Assembly (NCBI GenBank): GCA_037783545.1
Contig: JBBELK010001014.1
Location: forward strand, 1 to 64,000
Length of the DNA: 64,000 nt
From: Henricia sp. BOLD:AAB3569
Lineage: Eukaryota; Echinodermata; Asteroidea; Spinulosida; Echinasteridae
Reading direction: 5' to 3'
Positions 46,518 through 60,500 of this stretch are shown here, in pieces; position 1 is the first letter of the stretch, and the number at the start of each line of letters is the position of its first letter. The position numbers were made by a program, and so were the translations under genes. Under the pieces are notes generated by a model. It had not been told where the DNA came from. It worked only from the letters and a program-made list of their open reading frames with translations, and did no database searches.

Positions 46518-49500
46518 AGTTTCAGGATGCAAATGGCGTCTGTACTGTGCGTCCTCCCCTTTTATGTATTCACGGCAAACCCACCTATTGTTGTCCCTTT
46601 TTAGTTTTGTGAATTTATATAGGGCGGGCGCGCGTGTAAAACTTGAACCGTCTTCATTCATGCCAATAGAGGGCGCCAAACCAAAAAACTCTGAAAGCAT
46701 TTGCAGGTGGTGACAAAAGTCGCCTTGGGTCTCAACTGAAAGACAATCTCGGGCACCATTTGGTGCCTTTGGGATTAAAGCGAAAAAAACAAAGGGCTCC
46801 TTTTGGCGCCTCCGGGAATGAAAGGGTTAACGCACCGCAGTTTGGCTCGGCAATTTGGTCAAAGTGTGGTCCAAACGTCGGCAAATTTGGAGGTCGAAAA
46901 ATGTTCCGACGAACTTCAAATTTTGCATGCCCTAAACTCTCTATATTGCGCACTTGTCATAAAAAATTGACAGACTTTCGCCGGGAAATGGCAGAGAAAT
47001 TTCAAAGTTTAGAAAAAACTGGGTTGAGGCTTCCTGACTGCTCTCACGCAAACCGTGGCTGTCTGTACACACCTCTTTGGGGTACTCCTGAGTTGTGCGC
47101 ATGCTCAGTCATTCGGACTGTCGTTAACGCACCGCAGTTTGGCTCGGCAATTTAGTCAAAGTGTGGTCCAAACGTCGGCAAATTTGGAGGTCGAAAAATG
47201 TTCCGACGAACTTCAAATTTTGCATGCCCTAAACTCTCTATATTGCGCACTTGTCATAAAAAAAATTGACAGACTTTCGCCGGGAAATGGCAGAGAAATT
47301 TCAAAGTTTAGAAAAAAGTGGGTTGAGGCTTCCTGACTGCTCTCACGCAAACCGTGGCTGTCTGTACACACCTCTTTGGGGTACTCCTGAGTTGTGCGCA
47401 TGCTCAGTCATTCGGACTGTCGTTAACGCACCGCAGTTTGGCTCGGCAATTTGGTCAAAGTGTGGTCCAAACGTCGGCAAATTTGGAGGTCGAAAAATGT
47501 TCCGACGAACTTCACATTTTGCATGCCCTAAACTCTCTATATTGCGCACTTGTCATAAAAAATTGACAGACTTTCGCCGGGAAATGGCAGAGAAATTTCA
47601 AAGTTTAGAAAAAACTGGGTTGAGGCTTCCTGACTGCTCTCACGCAAACCGTGGCTGTCTGTACACACCTCTTTGAGGTACTCCTGAGTTGTGCGCATGC
47701 TCAGTCATTCGGACTGTCGTTAACGCACCGCAGTTTGGCTCGGCAATTTGGTCAAAGTGTGGTCCAAACGTCGGCAAATTTGGAGGTCGAAAAATGTTCC
47801 GACGAACTTCAAATTTTGCATGCCCTAAACTCTCTATATTGCGCACTTGTCATAAAAAATTGACAGACTTTCGCCGGGAAATGGCAGAGAAATTTCAAAG
47901 TTTAGAAAAAACTGGGTTGAGGCTTCCTGACTGCTCTCACGCAAACCGTGGCTGTCTGTACACACCTCTTTGGGGTACTCCTGAGTTGTGCGCATGCTCA
48001 GTCATTCGGACTGTCGTTAACGCACCGCAGTTTGGCTCGGCAATTTGGTCAAAGTGTGGTCCAAACGTCGGCAAATTTGGAGGTCGAAAAATGTTCCGAC
48101 GAACTTCAAATTTTGCATGCCCTAAACTCTCTATATTGCGCACTTGTCATAAAAAATTGACAGACTTTCGCCGGGAAATGGCAGATAAATTTCAAAGTTT
48201 AGAAAAAACTGGGTTGAGGCTTCCTGACTGCTCTCACGCAAACCGTGGCTGTCTGTACACACCTCTTTGGGGTACTCCTGAGTTGTGCGCATGCTCAGTC
48301 ATTCGGACTGTCGTTAACGCACCGCAGTTTGGCTCGGCAATTTGGTCAAAGTGTGGTCCAAACGTCGGCAAATTTGGAGGTCGAAAAATGTTCCGACGAA
48401 CTTCAAATTTTGCATGCCCTAAACTCTCTATATTGCGCACTTGTCATAAAAAATTGACAGACTTTCGCCGGGAAATGGCAGAGAAATTTCAAAGTTTAGA
48501 AAAAACTGGGTTGAGGCTTCCTGACTGCTCTCACGCAAACCGTGGCTGTCTGTACACACCTCTTTGGGGTACTCCTGAGTTGTGCGCATGCTCAGTCATT
48601 CGGACTGTCGTTAACGCACCGCAGTGTCTCGGCAATTTGGTCAAAGTGTGGTCCAAACGTCGGCAAATTTGGAGGTCGAAAAATGTTCCGACGAACTTCA
48701 AATTTTGCATGCCCTAAACTCTCTATATTGCGCACTTGTCATAAAAAATTGACAGACTTTCGCCGGGAAATGGCAGAGAAATTTCAAAGTTTAGAAAAAA
48801 GTGGGTTGAGGCTTCCTGACTGCTCTCACGCAAACCGTGGCTGTCTGTACACACCTCTTTGGGGTACTCCTGAGTTGTGCGCATGCTCAGTCATTCGGAC
48901 TGTCGTTAACGCACCGCAGTTTGGCTCGGCAATTTGGTCAAAGTGTGGTCCAAACGTCGGCAAATTTGGAGGTCGAAAAATGTTCCGACGAACTTCACAT
49001 TTTGCATGCCCTAAACTCTCTATATTGCGCACTTGTCATAAAAAATTGACAGACTTTCGCCGGGAAATGGCAGAGAAATTACAAAGTTTAGAAAAAACTG
49101 GGTTGAGGCTTCCTGACTGCTCTCACGCAAACCGTGGCTGTCTGTACACACCTCTTTGAGGTACTCCTGAGTTGTGCGCATGCTCAGTCATTCGGACTGT
49201 CGTTAACGCACCGCAGTTTGGCTCGGCAATTTGGTCAAAGTGTGGTCCAAACGTCGGCAAATTTGGAGGTCGAAAAATGTTCCGACGAACTTCAAATTTT
49301 GCATGCCCTAAACTCTCTATATTGCGCACTTGTCATAAAAAATTGACAGACTTTCGCCGGGAAATGGCAGAGAAATTTCAGAGTTTAGAAAAAACTGGGT
49401 TGAGGCTTCCTGACTGCTCTCACGCAAACCGTGGCTGTCTGTACACACCTCTTTGGGGTACTCCTGAGTTGTGCGCATGCTCAGTCATTCGGACTGTCGT

Positions 49501-52500
49501 TAACGCACCGCAGTTTGGCTCGGCAATTTGGTCAAAGTGTGGTCCAAACGTCGGCAAATTTGGAGGTCGAAAAATGTTCCGACGAACTTCAAATTTTGCA
49601 TGCCCTAAACTCTCTATATTGCGCACTTGTCATAAAAAATTGACAGACTTTCGCCGGGAAATGGCAGATAAATTTCAAAGTTTAGAAAAAACTGGGTTGA
49701 GGCTTCCTGACTGCTCTCACGCAAACCGTGGCTGTCTGTACACACCTCTTTGGGGTACTCCTGAGTTGTGCGCATGCTCAGTCATTCGGACTGTCGTTAA
49801 CGCACCGCAGTTTGGCTCGGCAATTTGGTCAAAGTGTGGTCCAAACGTCGGCAAATTTGGAGGTCGAAAAATGTTCCGACGAACTTCAAATTTTGCATGC
49901 CCTAAACTCTCTATATTGCGCACTTGTCATAAAAAATTGACAGACTTTCGCCGGGAAATGGCAGAGAAATTTCAAAGTTTAGAAAAAACTGGGTTGAGGC
50001 TTCCTGACTGCTCTCACGCAAACCGTGGCTGTCTGTACACACCTCTTTGGGGTACTCCTGAGTTGTGCGCATGCTCAGTCATTCGGACTGTCGTTAACGC
50101 ACCGCAGTTTGGCTCGGCAATTTGGTCAAAGTGTGGTCCAAACGTCGGCAAATTTGGAGGTCGAAAAATGTTCCGACGAACTTCAAATTTTGCATGCCCT
50201 AAACTCTCTATATTGCGCACTTGTCATAAAAAATTGACAGACTTTCGCCGGGAAATGGCAGAGAAATTTCAAAGTTTAGAAAAAACTGGGTTGAGGCTTC
50301 CTGACTGCTCTCACGCAAACCGTGGCTGTCTGTACACACCTCTTTGGGGTACTCCTGAGTTGTGCGCATGCTCAGTCATTCGGACTGTCGTTAACGCACC
50401 GCAGTTTGGCTCGGCAATTTGGTCAAAGTGTGGTCCAAACGTCGGCATATTTGGAGGTCGAAAAATGTTCCGACGAACTTCAAATTTTGCATGCCCTAAA
50501 CTCTCTATATTGCGCACTTGTCATAAAAAATTGACAGACTTTCGCCGGGAAATGGCAGAGAAATTTCAAAGTTTAGAAAAAACTGGGTTGAGGCTTTCTG
50601 ACTGCTCTCACGCAAACCGTGGCTGTCTGTACACACCTCTTTGGGGTACTCCTGAGTTGTGCGCATGCTCAGTCATTCGGACTGTCGTTAACGCACCGCA
50701 GTTTGGCTCGGCAATTTGGTCAAAGTGTGGTCCAAACGTCGGCAAATTTGGAGGTCGAAAAATGTTCCGACGAACTTCAAATGTTGCATGCCCTAAACTC
50801 TCTATATTGCGCACTTGTCATAAAAAATTGACAGACTTTCGCCGGGAAATGGCAGAGAAATTTCAAAGTTTAGAAAAAACTGGGTTGAGGCTTCCTGACT
50901 GCTCTCACGCAAACCGTGGCTGTCTGTACACACCTCTTTGGGGTACTCCTGAGTTGTGCGCATGCTCAGTCATTCGGACTGTCGTTAACGCACCGCAGTT
51001 TGGCTCGGCAATTTGGTCAAAGTGTGGTCCAAACGTCGGCAAATTTGGAGGTCGGAAAATGTTCCGACGAACTTCAAATTTTGCATGCCCTAAACTCTCT
51101 ATATTGCGCACTTGTCATAAAAAATTGACAGACTTTCGCCGGGAAATGGCAGAGAAATTTCAAAGTTTAGAAAAAACTGGGTTGAGGCTTCCTGACTGCT
51201 CTCACGCAAACCGTGGCTGTCTGTACACACCTCTTTGGGGTACTCCTGAGTTGTGCGCATGCTCAGTCATTCGGACTGTCGTTAACGCACCGCAGTTTGG
51301 CTCGGCAATTTGGTCAAAGTGTGGTCCAAACGTCGGCAAATTTGGAGGTCGAAAAATGTTCCGACGAACTTCAAATTGTGCATGCCCTAAACTCTCTATA
51401 TTGCGCACTTGTCATAAAAAATTGACAGACTTTCGCCGGGAAATGGCAGAGAAATTTCAAAGTTTAGAAAAAACTGGGTTGAGGCTTCCTGACTGTTCTC
51501 ACGCAAACCGTGGCTGTCTGTACACACCTCTTTGGGGTACTCCTGAGTTGTGCGCATGCTCAGTCATTCGGACTGTCATTAACGCACCGCAGTTTGGCTC
51601 GGCAATTTGGTCAAAGTATGGTCCAAACGTCGGCAAATTTGGAGGTCAAAAAAATGTTCCGACGAACTTCAAATTTTGCATGCCCTAAACTCTCTATATT
51701 GCGCACTTGTCATAAAAAAATTGACAGACTTTCGCCGGGAAATGGCAGAGAAATTTCAAAGTTTAGAAAAAACTGGGTTGAGGCTTCCTGACTGCTCTCA
51801 CGCAAACCGTGGCCGTCTGTACACACCTCTTTGGGGTACTCCTGAGTTGTGCGCATGCTCAGTCATTCGGACTGTCGTTAACGCACCGCAGTTTGGCTCG
51901 GCAATTTGGTCAAAGTGTGGTCCAAACGTCGGCAAATTTGGAGGTCGAAAAATGTTCCGACGAACTTCAAATTTTGCATGCCCTAAACTCTCTATATTGC
52001 GCACTTGTCATAAAAAATTGACAGACTTTCGCCGGGAAATGGCAGAGAAATTTCAAAGTTTAGAAAAAACTGGGTTGAGGCTTCCTGACTGCTCTCACGC
52101 AAACCGTGGCTGTCTGTACACACCTCTTTGGGGTACTCCTTAGTTGTGCGCATGCTCAGTCATTCGGACTGTCGTTAACGCACCGCAGTTTGGCTCGGCA
52201 ATTTGGTCAAAGTGTGGTCCAAACGTCGGCAAATTTGGAGGTCGAAAAATGTTCCGACGAACTTCAAATTTTGCATGCCCTAAACTCTCTATATTGCGCA
52301 CTTGTCATAAAAAATTGACAGACTTTCGCCGGGAAATGGCAGAGAAATTTCAAAGTTTAGAAAAAACTGGGTTGAGGCTTCCTGACTGCTCTCACGCAAA
52401 CCGTGGCTGTCTGTACACACCTCTTTGGGGTACTCCTGAGTTGTGCGCATGCTCAGTCATTCGGACTGTCGTTAACGCACCGCAGTTTGGCTCGGAAATT

Positions 52501-53390
52501 TGGTCAAAGTGTGGTCCAAACGTCGGCAAATTTGGAGGTCGAAAAATGTTCCGACGAACTTCAAATGTTGCATGCCCTAAACTCTCTATATTGCGCACTT
52601 GTCATAAAAAATTGACAGACTTTCGCCGGGAAATGGCAGAGAAATTTCAAAGTTTAGAAAAAACTGGGTTGAGGCTTCCTGACTGCTCTCACGCAAACCG
52701 TGGCTGTCTGTACACACCTCTTTGGGGTACTCCTGAGTTGTGCGCATGCTCAGTCATTCGGACTGTCGTTAACGCACCGCAGTTTGGCTCGGCAATTTGG
52801 TCAAAGTGTGGTCCAAACGTCGGCAAATTTGGAGGTCGAAAAATGTTCCGACGAACTTCAAATTTTGCATGCCCTAAACTCTCTATATTGCGCACTTGTC
52901 ATAAAAAATTGACAGACTTTCGCCGGGAAATGGCAGAGAAATTTCAAAGTTTAGAAAAAACTGGGTTGAGGCTTCCTGACTGCTCTCACGCAAACCGTGG
53001 CTGTCTGTACACACCTCTTTGGGGTACTCCTGAGTTGTGCGCATGCTCAGTCATTCGGACTGTCGTTAACGCACCGCAGTTTGGCTCGGCAATTTGGTCA
53101 AAGTGTGGTCCAAACGTCGGCAAATTTGGAGGTCGAAAAATGTTCCGACGAACTTCAAATTGTGCATGCCCTAAACTCTCTATATTGCGCACTTGTCATA
53201 AAAAATTGACAGACTTTCGCCGGGAAATGGCAGAGAAATTTCAAAGTTTAGAAAAAACTGGGTTGAGGCTTCCTGACTGTTCTCACGCAAACCGTGGCTG
53301 TCTGTACACACCTCTTTGGGGTACTCCTGAGTTGTGCGCATGCTCAGTCATTCGGACTGTCATTAACGCACCGCAGTTTGGCTCGGCAAT

Positions 53391-56300
53391 TTGGTCAAAG
53401 TATGGTCCAAACGTCGGCAAATTTGGAGGTCAAAAAAATGTTCCGACGAACTTCAAATTTTGCATGCCCTAAACTCTCTATATTGCGCACTTGTCATAAA
53501 AAAATTGACAGACTTTCGCCGGGAAATGGCAGAGAAATTTCAAAGTTTAGAAAAAAATGGGTTGAGGCTTCCTGACTGCTCTCACGCAAACCGTGGCTGT
53601 CTGTACACACCTCTTTGGGGGTACTCCTGAGTTGTGCGCATGCTCAGTCATTCGGACTGTCGTTAACGCACCGCAGTTTGGCTCGGCAATTTGGTCAAAG
53701 TGTGGTCCAAACGTCGGCAAATTTGGAGGTCGAAAAATGTTCCGACGAACTTCAAATTTTGCATGCCCTAAACTCTCTATATTGCGCACTTGTCATAAAA
53801 AATTGACAGACTTTCGCCGGGAAATGGCAGAGAAATTTCAAAGTTTAGAAAAAACTGGGTTGAGGCTTCCTGACTGCTCTCACGCAAACCGTGGCTGTCT
53901 GTACACACCTCTTTGGGGTACTCATGAGTTGTGCGCATGCTCAGTCATTCGGACTGTCGTTAACGCACCGCAGTTTGGCTCGGCAATTTGGTCAAAGTGT
54001 GGTCCAAACGTCGGCAAATTTGGAGGTCGAAAAATGTTCCGACGAACTTCAAATTTTGCATGCCCTAAACTCTCTATATTGCGCACTTGTCATAAAAAAT
54101 TGACAGACTTTCGCCGGGAAATGGCAGAGAAATTTCAAAGTTTAGAAAAAACTGGGTTGAGGCTTCCTGACTGCTCTCACGCAAACCGTGGCTGTCTGTA
54201 CACACCTCTTTGGGGTACTCTTGAGTTGTGCGCATGCTCAGTCATTCGGACTGTCGTTAACGCACCGCAGTTTGGCTCGGCAATTTGGTCAAAGTGTGGT
54301 CCAAACGTCGGCAAATTGGGAGGTCGAAAAATGTTCCGACGAACTTCAAATTTTGCATGCCCTAAACTCTCTATATTGCGCACTTGTCATAAAAAATTGA
54401 CAGACTTTCGCCGGGAAATGGCAGAGAAATTTCAAAGTTTAGAAAAAACTGGGTTGAGGCTTCCTGACTGCTCTCACGCAAACCGTGGCTGTCTGTACAC
54501 ACCTCTTTGGGGTACTCCTGAGTTGTGCGCATGCTCAGTCATTCGGACTGTCGTTAACGCACCGCAGTTTGGCTCGGAAATTTGGTCAAAGTGTGGTCCA
54601 AACGTCGGCAAATTTGGAGGTCGAAAAATGTTCCGACGAACTTCAAATGTTGCATGCCCTAAACTCTCTATATTGCGCACTTGTCATAAAAAATTGACAG
54701 ACTTTCGCCGGGAAATGGCAGAGAAATTTCAAAGTTTAGAAAAAACTGGGTTGAGGCTTCCTGACTGCTCTCACGCAAACCGTGGCTGTCTGTACACACC
54801 TCTTTGGGGTACTCCTGAGTTGTGCGCATGCTCAGTCATTCGGACTGTCGTTAACGCACCGCAGTTTGGCTCGGCAATTTGGTCAAAGTGTGGTCCAAAC
54901 GTCGGCAAATTTGGAGGTCGAAAAATGTTCCGACGAACTTCAAATTTTGCATGCCCTAAACTCTCTATATTGCGCACTTGTCATAAAAAATTGACAGACT
55001 TTCGCCGGGAAATGGCAGAGAAATTTCAAAGTTTAGAAAAAACTGGGTTGAGGCTTCCTGACTGCTCTCACGCAAACCGTGGCTGTCTGTACACACCTCT
55101 TTGGGGTACTCCTGAGTTGTGCGCATGCTCAGTCATTCGGACTGTCGTTAACGCACCGCAGTTTGGCTCGGCAATTTGGTCAAAGTGTGGTCCAAACGTC
55201 GGCAAATTTGGAGGTCGAAAAATGTTCCGACGAACTTCAAATTGTGCATGCCCTAAACTCTCTATATTGCGCACTTGTCATAAAAAATTGACAGACTTTC
55301 GCCGGGAAATGGCAGAGAAATTTCAAAGTTTAGAAAAAACTGGGTTGAGGCTTCCTGACTGTTCTCACGCAAACCGTGGCTGTCTGTACACACCTCTTTG
55401 GGGTACTCCTGAGTTGTGCGCATGCTCAGTCATTCGGACTGTCATTAACGCACCGCAGTTTGGCTCGGCAATTTGGTCAAAGTATGGTCCAAACGTCGGC
55501 AAATTTGGAGGTCAAAAAAATGTTCCGACGAACTTCAAATTTTGCATGCCCTAAACTCTCTATATTGCGCACTTGTCATAACAAAATTGACAGACTTTCG
55601 CCGGGAAATGGCAGAGAAATTTCAAAGTTTAGAAAAAAATGGGTTGAGGCTTCCTGACTGCTCTCACGCAAACCGTGGCTGTCTGTACACACCTCTTTGG
55701 GGGTACTCCTGAGTTGTGCGCATGCTCAGTCATTCGGACTGTCGTTAACGCACCGCAGTTTGGCTCGGCAATTTGGTCAAAGTGTGGTCCAAACGTCGGC
55801 AAATTTGGAGGTCGAAAAATGTTCCGACGAACTTCAAATTTTGCATGCCCTAAACTCTCTATATTGCGCACTTGTCATAAAAAATTGACAGACTTTCGCC
55901 GGGAAATGGCAGAGAAATTTCAAAGTTTAGAAAAAACTGGGTTGAGGCTTCCTGACTGCTCTCACGCAAACCGTGGCTGTCTGTACACACCTCTTTGGGG
56001 TACTCATGAGTTGTGCGCATGCTCAGTCATTCGGACTGTCGTTAACGCACCGCAGTTTGGCTCGGCAATTTGGTCAAAGTGTGGTCCAAACGTCGGCAAA
56101 TTTGGAGGTCGAAAAATGTTCCGACGAACTTCAAATTTTGCATGCCCTAAACTCTCTATATTGCGCACTTGTCATAAAAAATTGACAGACTTTCGCCGGG
56201 AAATGGCAGAGAAATTTCAAAGTTTAGAAAAAACTGGGTTGAGGCTTCCTGACTGCTCTCACGCAAACCGTGGCTGTCTGTACACACCTCTTTGGGGTAC

Positions 56301-57554
56301 TCTTGAGTTGTGCGCATGCTCAGTCATTCGGACTGTCGTTAACGCACCGCAGTTTGGCTCGGCAATTTGGTCAAAGTGTGGTCCAAACGTCGGCAAATTG
56401 GGAGGTCGAAAAATGTTCCGACGAACTTCAAATTTTGCATGCCCTAAACTCTCTATATTGCGCACTTGTCATAAAAAATTGACAGACTTTCGCCGGGAAA
56501 TGGCAGAGAAATTTCAAAGTTTAGAAAAAACTGGGTTGAGGCTTCCTGACTGCTCTCACGCAAACCGTGGCTGTCTGTACACACCTCTTTGGGGTACTCC
56601 TGAGTTGTGCGCATGCTCAGTCATTCGGACTGTCGTTAACGCACCGCAGTTTGGCTCGGCAATTTGGTCAAAGTGTGGTCCAAACGTCGGCAAATTTGGA
56701 GGTCGAAAAATGTTCCGACGAACTTCAAATTTTGCATGCCCTAAACTCTCTATATTGCGCACTTGTCATAAAAAAATTGACAGACTTTCGCCGGGAAATG
56801 GCAGAGAAATTTCAAAGTTTAGAAAAAACTGGGTTGAGGCTTCCTGACTGCTCTCACGCAAACCGTGGCTGTCTGTACACACCTCTTTGGGGGTACTCCT
56901 GAGTTGTGCGCATGCTCAGTCATTCGGACTGTCGTTAACGCACCGCAGTTTGGCTCGGCAATTTGGTCAAAGTGTGGTCCAAACGTCGGCAAATTTGGAG
57001 GTCGAAAAATGTTCCGACGAACTTCAAATTTTGCATGCCCTAAACTCTCTATATTGCGCACTTGTCATAAAAAAATTGACAGACTTTCGCCGGGAAATGG
57101 CAGAGAAATTTCAAAGTTTAGAAAAAACTGGGTTGAGGCTTCCTGACTGCTCTCACGCAAACCGTGGCTGTCTGTACACACCTCTTTGGGGTACTCATGA
57201 GTTGTGCGCATGCTCAGTCATTCGGACTGTCGTTAACGCACCGCAGTTTGGCTCGGCAATTTGGTCAAAGTGTGGTCCAAACGTCGGCAAATTTGGAGGT
57301 CGAAAAATGTTCCGACGAACTTCAAATTTTGCATGCCCTAAACTCTCTATATTGCGCACTTGTCATAAAAAATTGACAGACTTTCGCCGGGAAATGGCAG
57401 AGAAATTTCAAAGTTTAGAAAAAACTGGGTTGAGGCTTCCTGACTGCTCTCACGCAAACCGTGGCTGTCTGTACACACCTCTTTGGGGTACTCCTGAGTT
57501 GTGCGCATGCTCAGTCATTCGGACTGTCGTTAACGCACCGCAGTTTGGCTCGGC
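53391..57554. repeat. Seven-monomer higher-order repeat, 2082-bp period
   Basis: Variants AGTATGG, GTCAAAAAAATG, a five-G TTTGGGGGTAC, ACTCATGAG, ACTCTTGAG and CTCGGAAAT appear in the same order in 53391-55472 and from 55473 on. The second copy loses co-linearity after about 56.5 kb. It is a recent local duplication within the array. Confidence 0.75.
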
Positions 57555-60500
57555 AATTTGGTCAAAGTGTGGTCCAAACGTCGGCAAATTTGGAGGTCGA
57601 AAAATGTTCCGACGAACTTCAAATGTTGTATGCCCTAAACTCTCTATATTGCGCACTTGTCATAAAAAATTGACAGACTTTCGCCGGGAAATGGCAGAGA
57701 AATTTCAAAGTTTAGAAAAAACTGGGTTGAGGCTTCCTGACTGCTCTCACGCAAACCGTGGCTGTCTGTACACACCTCTTTGGGGTACTCCTGAGTTGTG
57801 CGCATGCTCAGTCATTCGGACTGTCGTTAACGCACCGCAGTTTGGCTCGGCAATTTGGTCAAAGTGTGGTCCAAACGTCGGCAAATTTGGAGGTCGAAAA
57901 ATGTTCCGACGAACTTCAAATTGTGCATGCCCTAAACTCTCTATATTGCGCACTTGTCATAAAAAATTGACAGACTTTCGCCGGGAAATGGCAGAGAAAT
58001 TTCAAAGTTTAGAAAAAACTGGGTTGAGGCTTCCTGACTGTTCTCACGCAAACCGTGGCTGTCTGTACACACCTCTTTGGGGTACTCCTGAGTTGTGCGC
58101 ATGCTCAGTCATTCGGACTGTCATTAACGCACCGCAGTTTGGCTCGGCAATTTGGTCAAAGTGTGGTCCAAACGTCGGCAAATTTGGAGGTCGAAAAATG
58201 TTCCGACGAACTTCAAATTTTGCATGCCCTAAACTCTCTATATTGCGCACTTGTCATAAAAAAATTTACAGACTTTCGCCGGGAAATGGCAGAGAAATTT
58301 CAAAGTTTAGAAAAAACTGGGTTGAGGCTTCCTGACTGCTCTCACGCAAACCGTGGCTGTCTGTACACACCTCTTTGGGGTACTCCTGAGTTGTGCGCAT
58401 GCTCAGTCATTCGGACTGTCATTAACGCACCGCAGTTTGGCTCGGCAATTTGGTCAAAGTGTGGTCCAAACGTCGGCAAATTTGGAGGTCGAAAAATGTT
58501 CCGACGAACTTCAAATTTTGCATGCCCTAAACTCTCTATATTGCGCACTTGTCATAAAAAAATTGACAGACTTTCGCCGGGAAATGGCAGAGAAATTTCA
58601 AAGTTTAGAAAAAACTGGGTTGAGGCTTCCTGACTGCTCTCACGCAAACCGTGGCTGTCTGTACACACCTCTTTGGGGTACTCCTGAGTTGTGCGCATGC
58701 TCAGTCATTCGGACTGTCGTTAACGCACCGCAGTTTGGCTCGGCAATTTGGTCAAAGTGTGGTCCAAACGTCGGAAAATTTGGAGGTCGAAAAATGTTCC
58801 GACGAACTTTAAATTGTGCATGCCCTAAACTCTCTATATTGCGCACTTGTCATAAAAAATTGACAGACTTTCGCCGGGAAATGGCAGAGAAATTTCAAAG
58901 TTTAGAAAAAACTGGGTTGAGGCTTCCTGACTGCTCTCACGCAAACCGTGGCCGTCTGTACACACCTCTTTGGGGTACTCCTCAGTTGTGCGCATGCTCA
59001 GTCATTCGGACTGTCGTTAACGCACCGCAGTTTGGCTCGGCAATTTGGTCAAAGTGTGGTCCAAACGTCGGCAAATTTGGAGGTCGAAAAATGTTCCGAC
59101 GAACTTCAAATTTTGCATGCCCTAAACTCTCTATATTGCGCACTTGTCATAAAAAAATTGACAGACTTTCGCCGGGAAATGGCAGAGAAATTTCAAAGTT
59201 TAGAAAAAAATGGGTTGAGGCTTCCTGACTGCTCTCACGCAAACCGTGGCTGTCTGTACACACCTCTTTGGGGGTACTCCTGAGTTGTGCGCATGCTCAG
59301 TCATTCGGACTGTCGTTAACGCACCGCAGTTTGGCTCGGCAATTTGGTCAAAGTGTGGTCCAAACGTCGGCAAATTTGGAGGTCGAAAAATGTTCCGACG
59401 AACTTCAAATTTTGCATGCCCTAAACTCTCTATATTGCGCACTTGTCATAAAAAATTGACAGACTTTCGCCGGGAAATGGCAGAGAAATTTCAAAGTTTA
59501 GAAAAAACTGGGTTGAGGCTTCCTGACTGCTCTCACGCAAACCGTGGCTGTCTGTACACACCTCTTTGGGGTACTCCTGAGTTGTGCGCATGCTCAGTCA
59601 TTCGGACTGTCGTTAACGCACCGCAGTTTGGCTCGGCAATTTGGTCAAAGTGTGGTCCAAACGTCGGCAAATTTGGAGGTCGAAAAATGTTCCGACGAAC
59701 TTCAAATTTTGCATGCCCTAAACTCTCTATATTGCGCACTTGTCATAAAAAATTGACAGACTTTCGCCGGAAAATGGCAGAGAAATTTCAAAGTTTAGAA
59801 AACAACTGGGTTGAGGCTTCCTGACTGCTCTCACGCAAACCGTGGCTGTCTGTACACACCTCTTTGGGGTACTCCTGAGTTGTGCGCATGCTCAGTCATT
59901 CGGACTGTCGTTAACGCACCGCAGTTTGGCTCGGCAATTTGGTCAAAGTGTGGTCCAAACGTCGGCAAATTTGGAGGTCGAAAAATTTTCCGACGAACTT
60001 CAAATTGTGCATGCCCTAAACTCTCTATATTGCGCACTTGTCATAAAAAATTGACAGACTTTCGCCGGGAAATGGCAGAGAAATTTCAAAGTTTAGAAAA
60101 AAATGGGTTGATGCTTCCTGACTGCTCTCACGCAAACCGTGGCTGTCTGTACACACCTCTTTGGGGTACTCCTGAGTTGTGCGCATGCTCAGTCATTCGG
60201 ACTGTCGTTAACGCACCGCAGTTTGGCTCGGCAATTTGGTCAAAGTGTGGTCCAAACGTCGGCAAATTTGGAGGTCGAAAAATGTTCCGACGAACTTCAA
60301 ATTTTGCATGCCCTAAACTCTCTATATTGCGCACTTGTCATAAAAAATTGACAGACTTTCGCCGGGAAATGGCAGAGAAATTTCAAAGTTTAGAAAAAAC
60401 TGGGTTGAGGCTTCCTGACTGCTCTCACGCAAACCGTGGCTGTCTGTACACACCTCTTTGGGGTACTCCTGAGTTGTGCGCATGCTCAGTCATTCGGACT

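Larger units (their letters stand above)
43678..46830 (-). mobile_element. piggyBac transposon copy 4 (pB4) inside the satellite
   Basis: The element spans 43682-46826, with TTAA at 43678-43681 and 46827-46830. The left flank ends ...actgtcg and the right begins cgcaccg..., so removing the element and one TTAA restores a complete 297-bp monomer. The interrupted monomer lies just after a GGCCGTCTG monomer and one before an AATTTAGTC monomer. The same order is seen uninterrupted elsewhere (for example around 34687-35082 and 39742-40139), giving internal empty sites. Confidence 0.96.
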
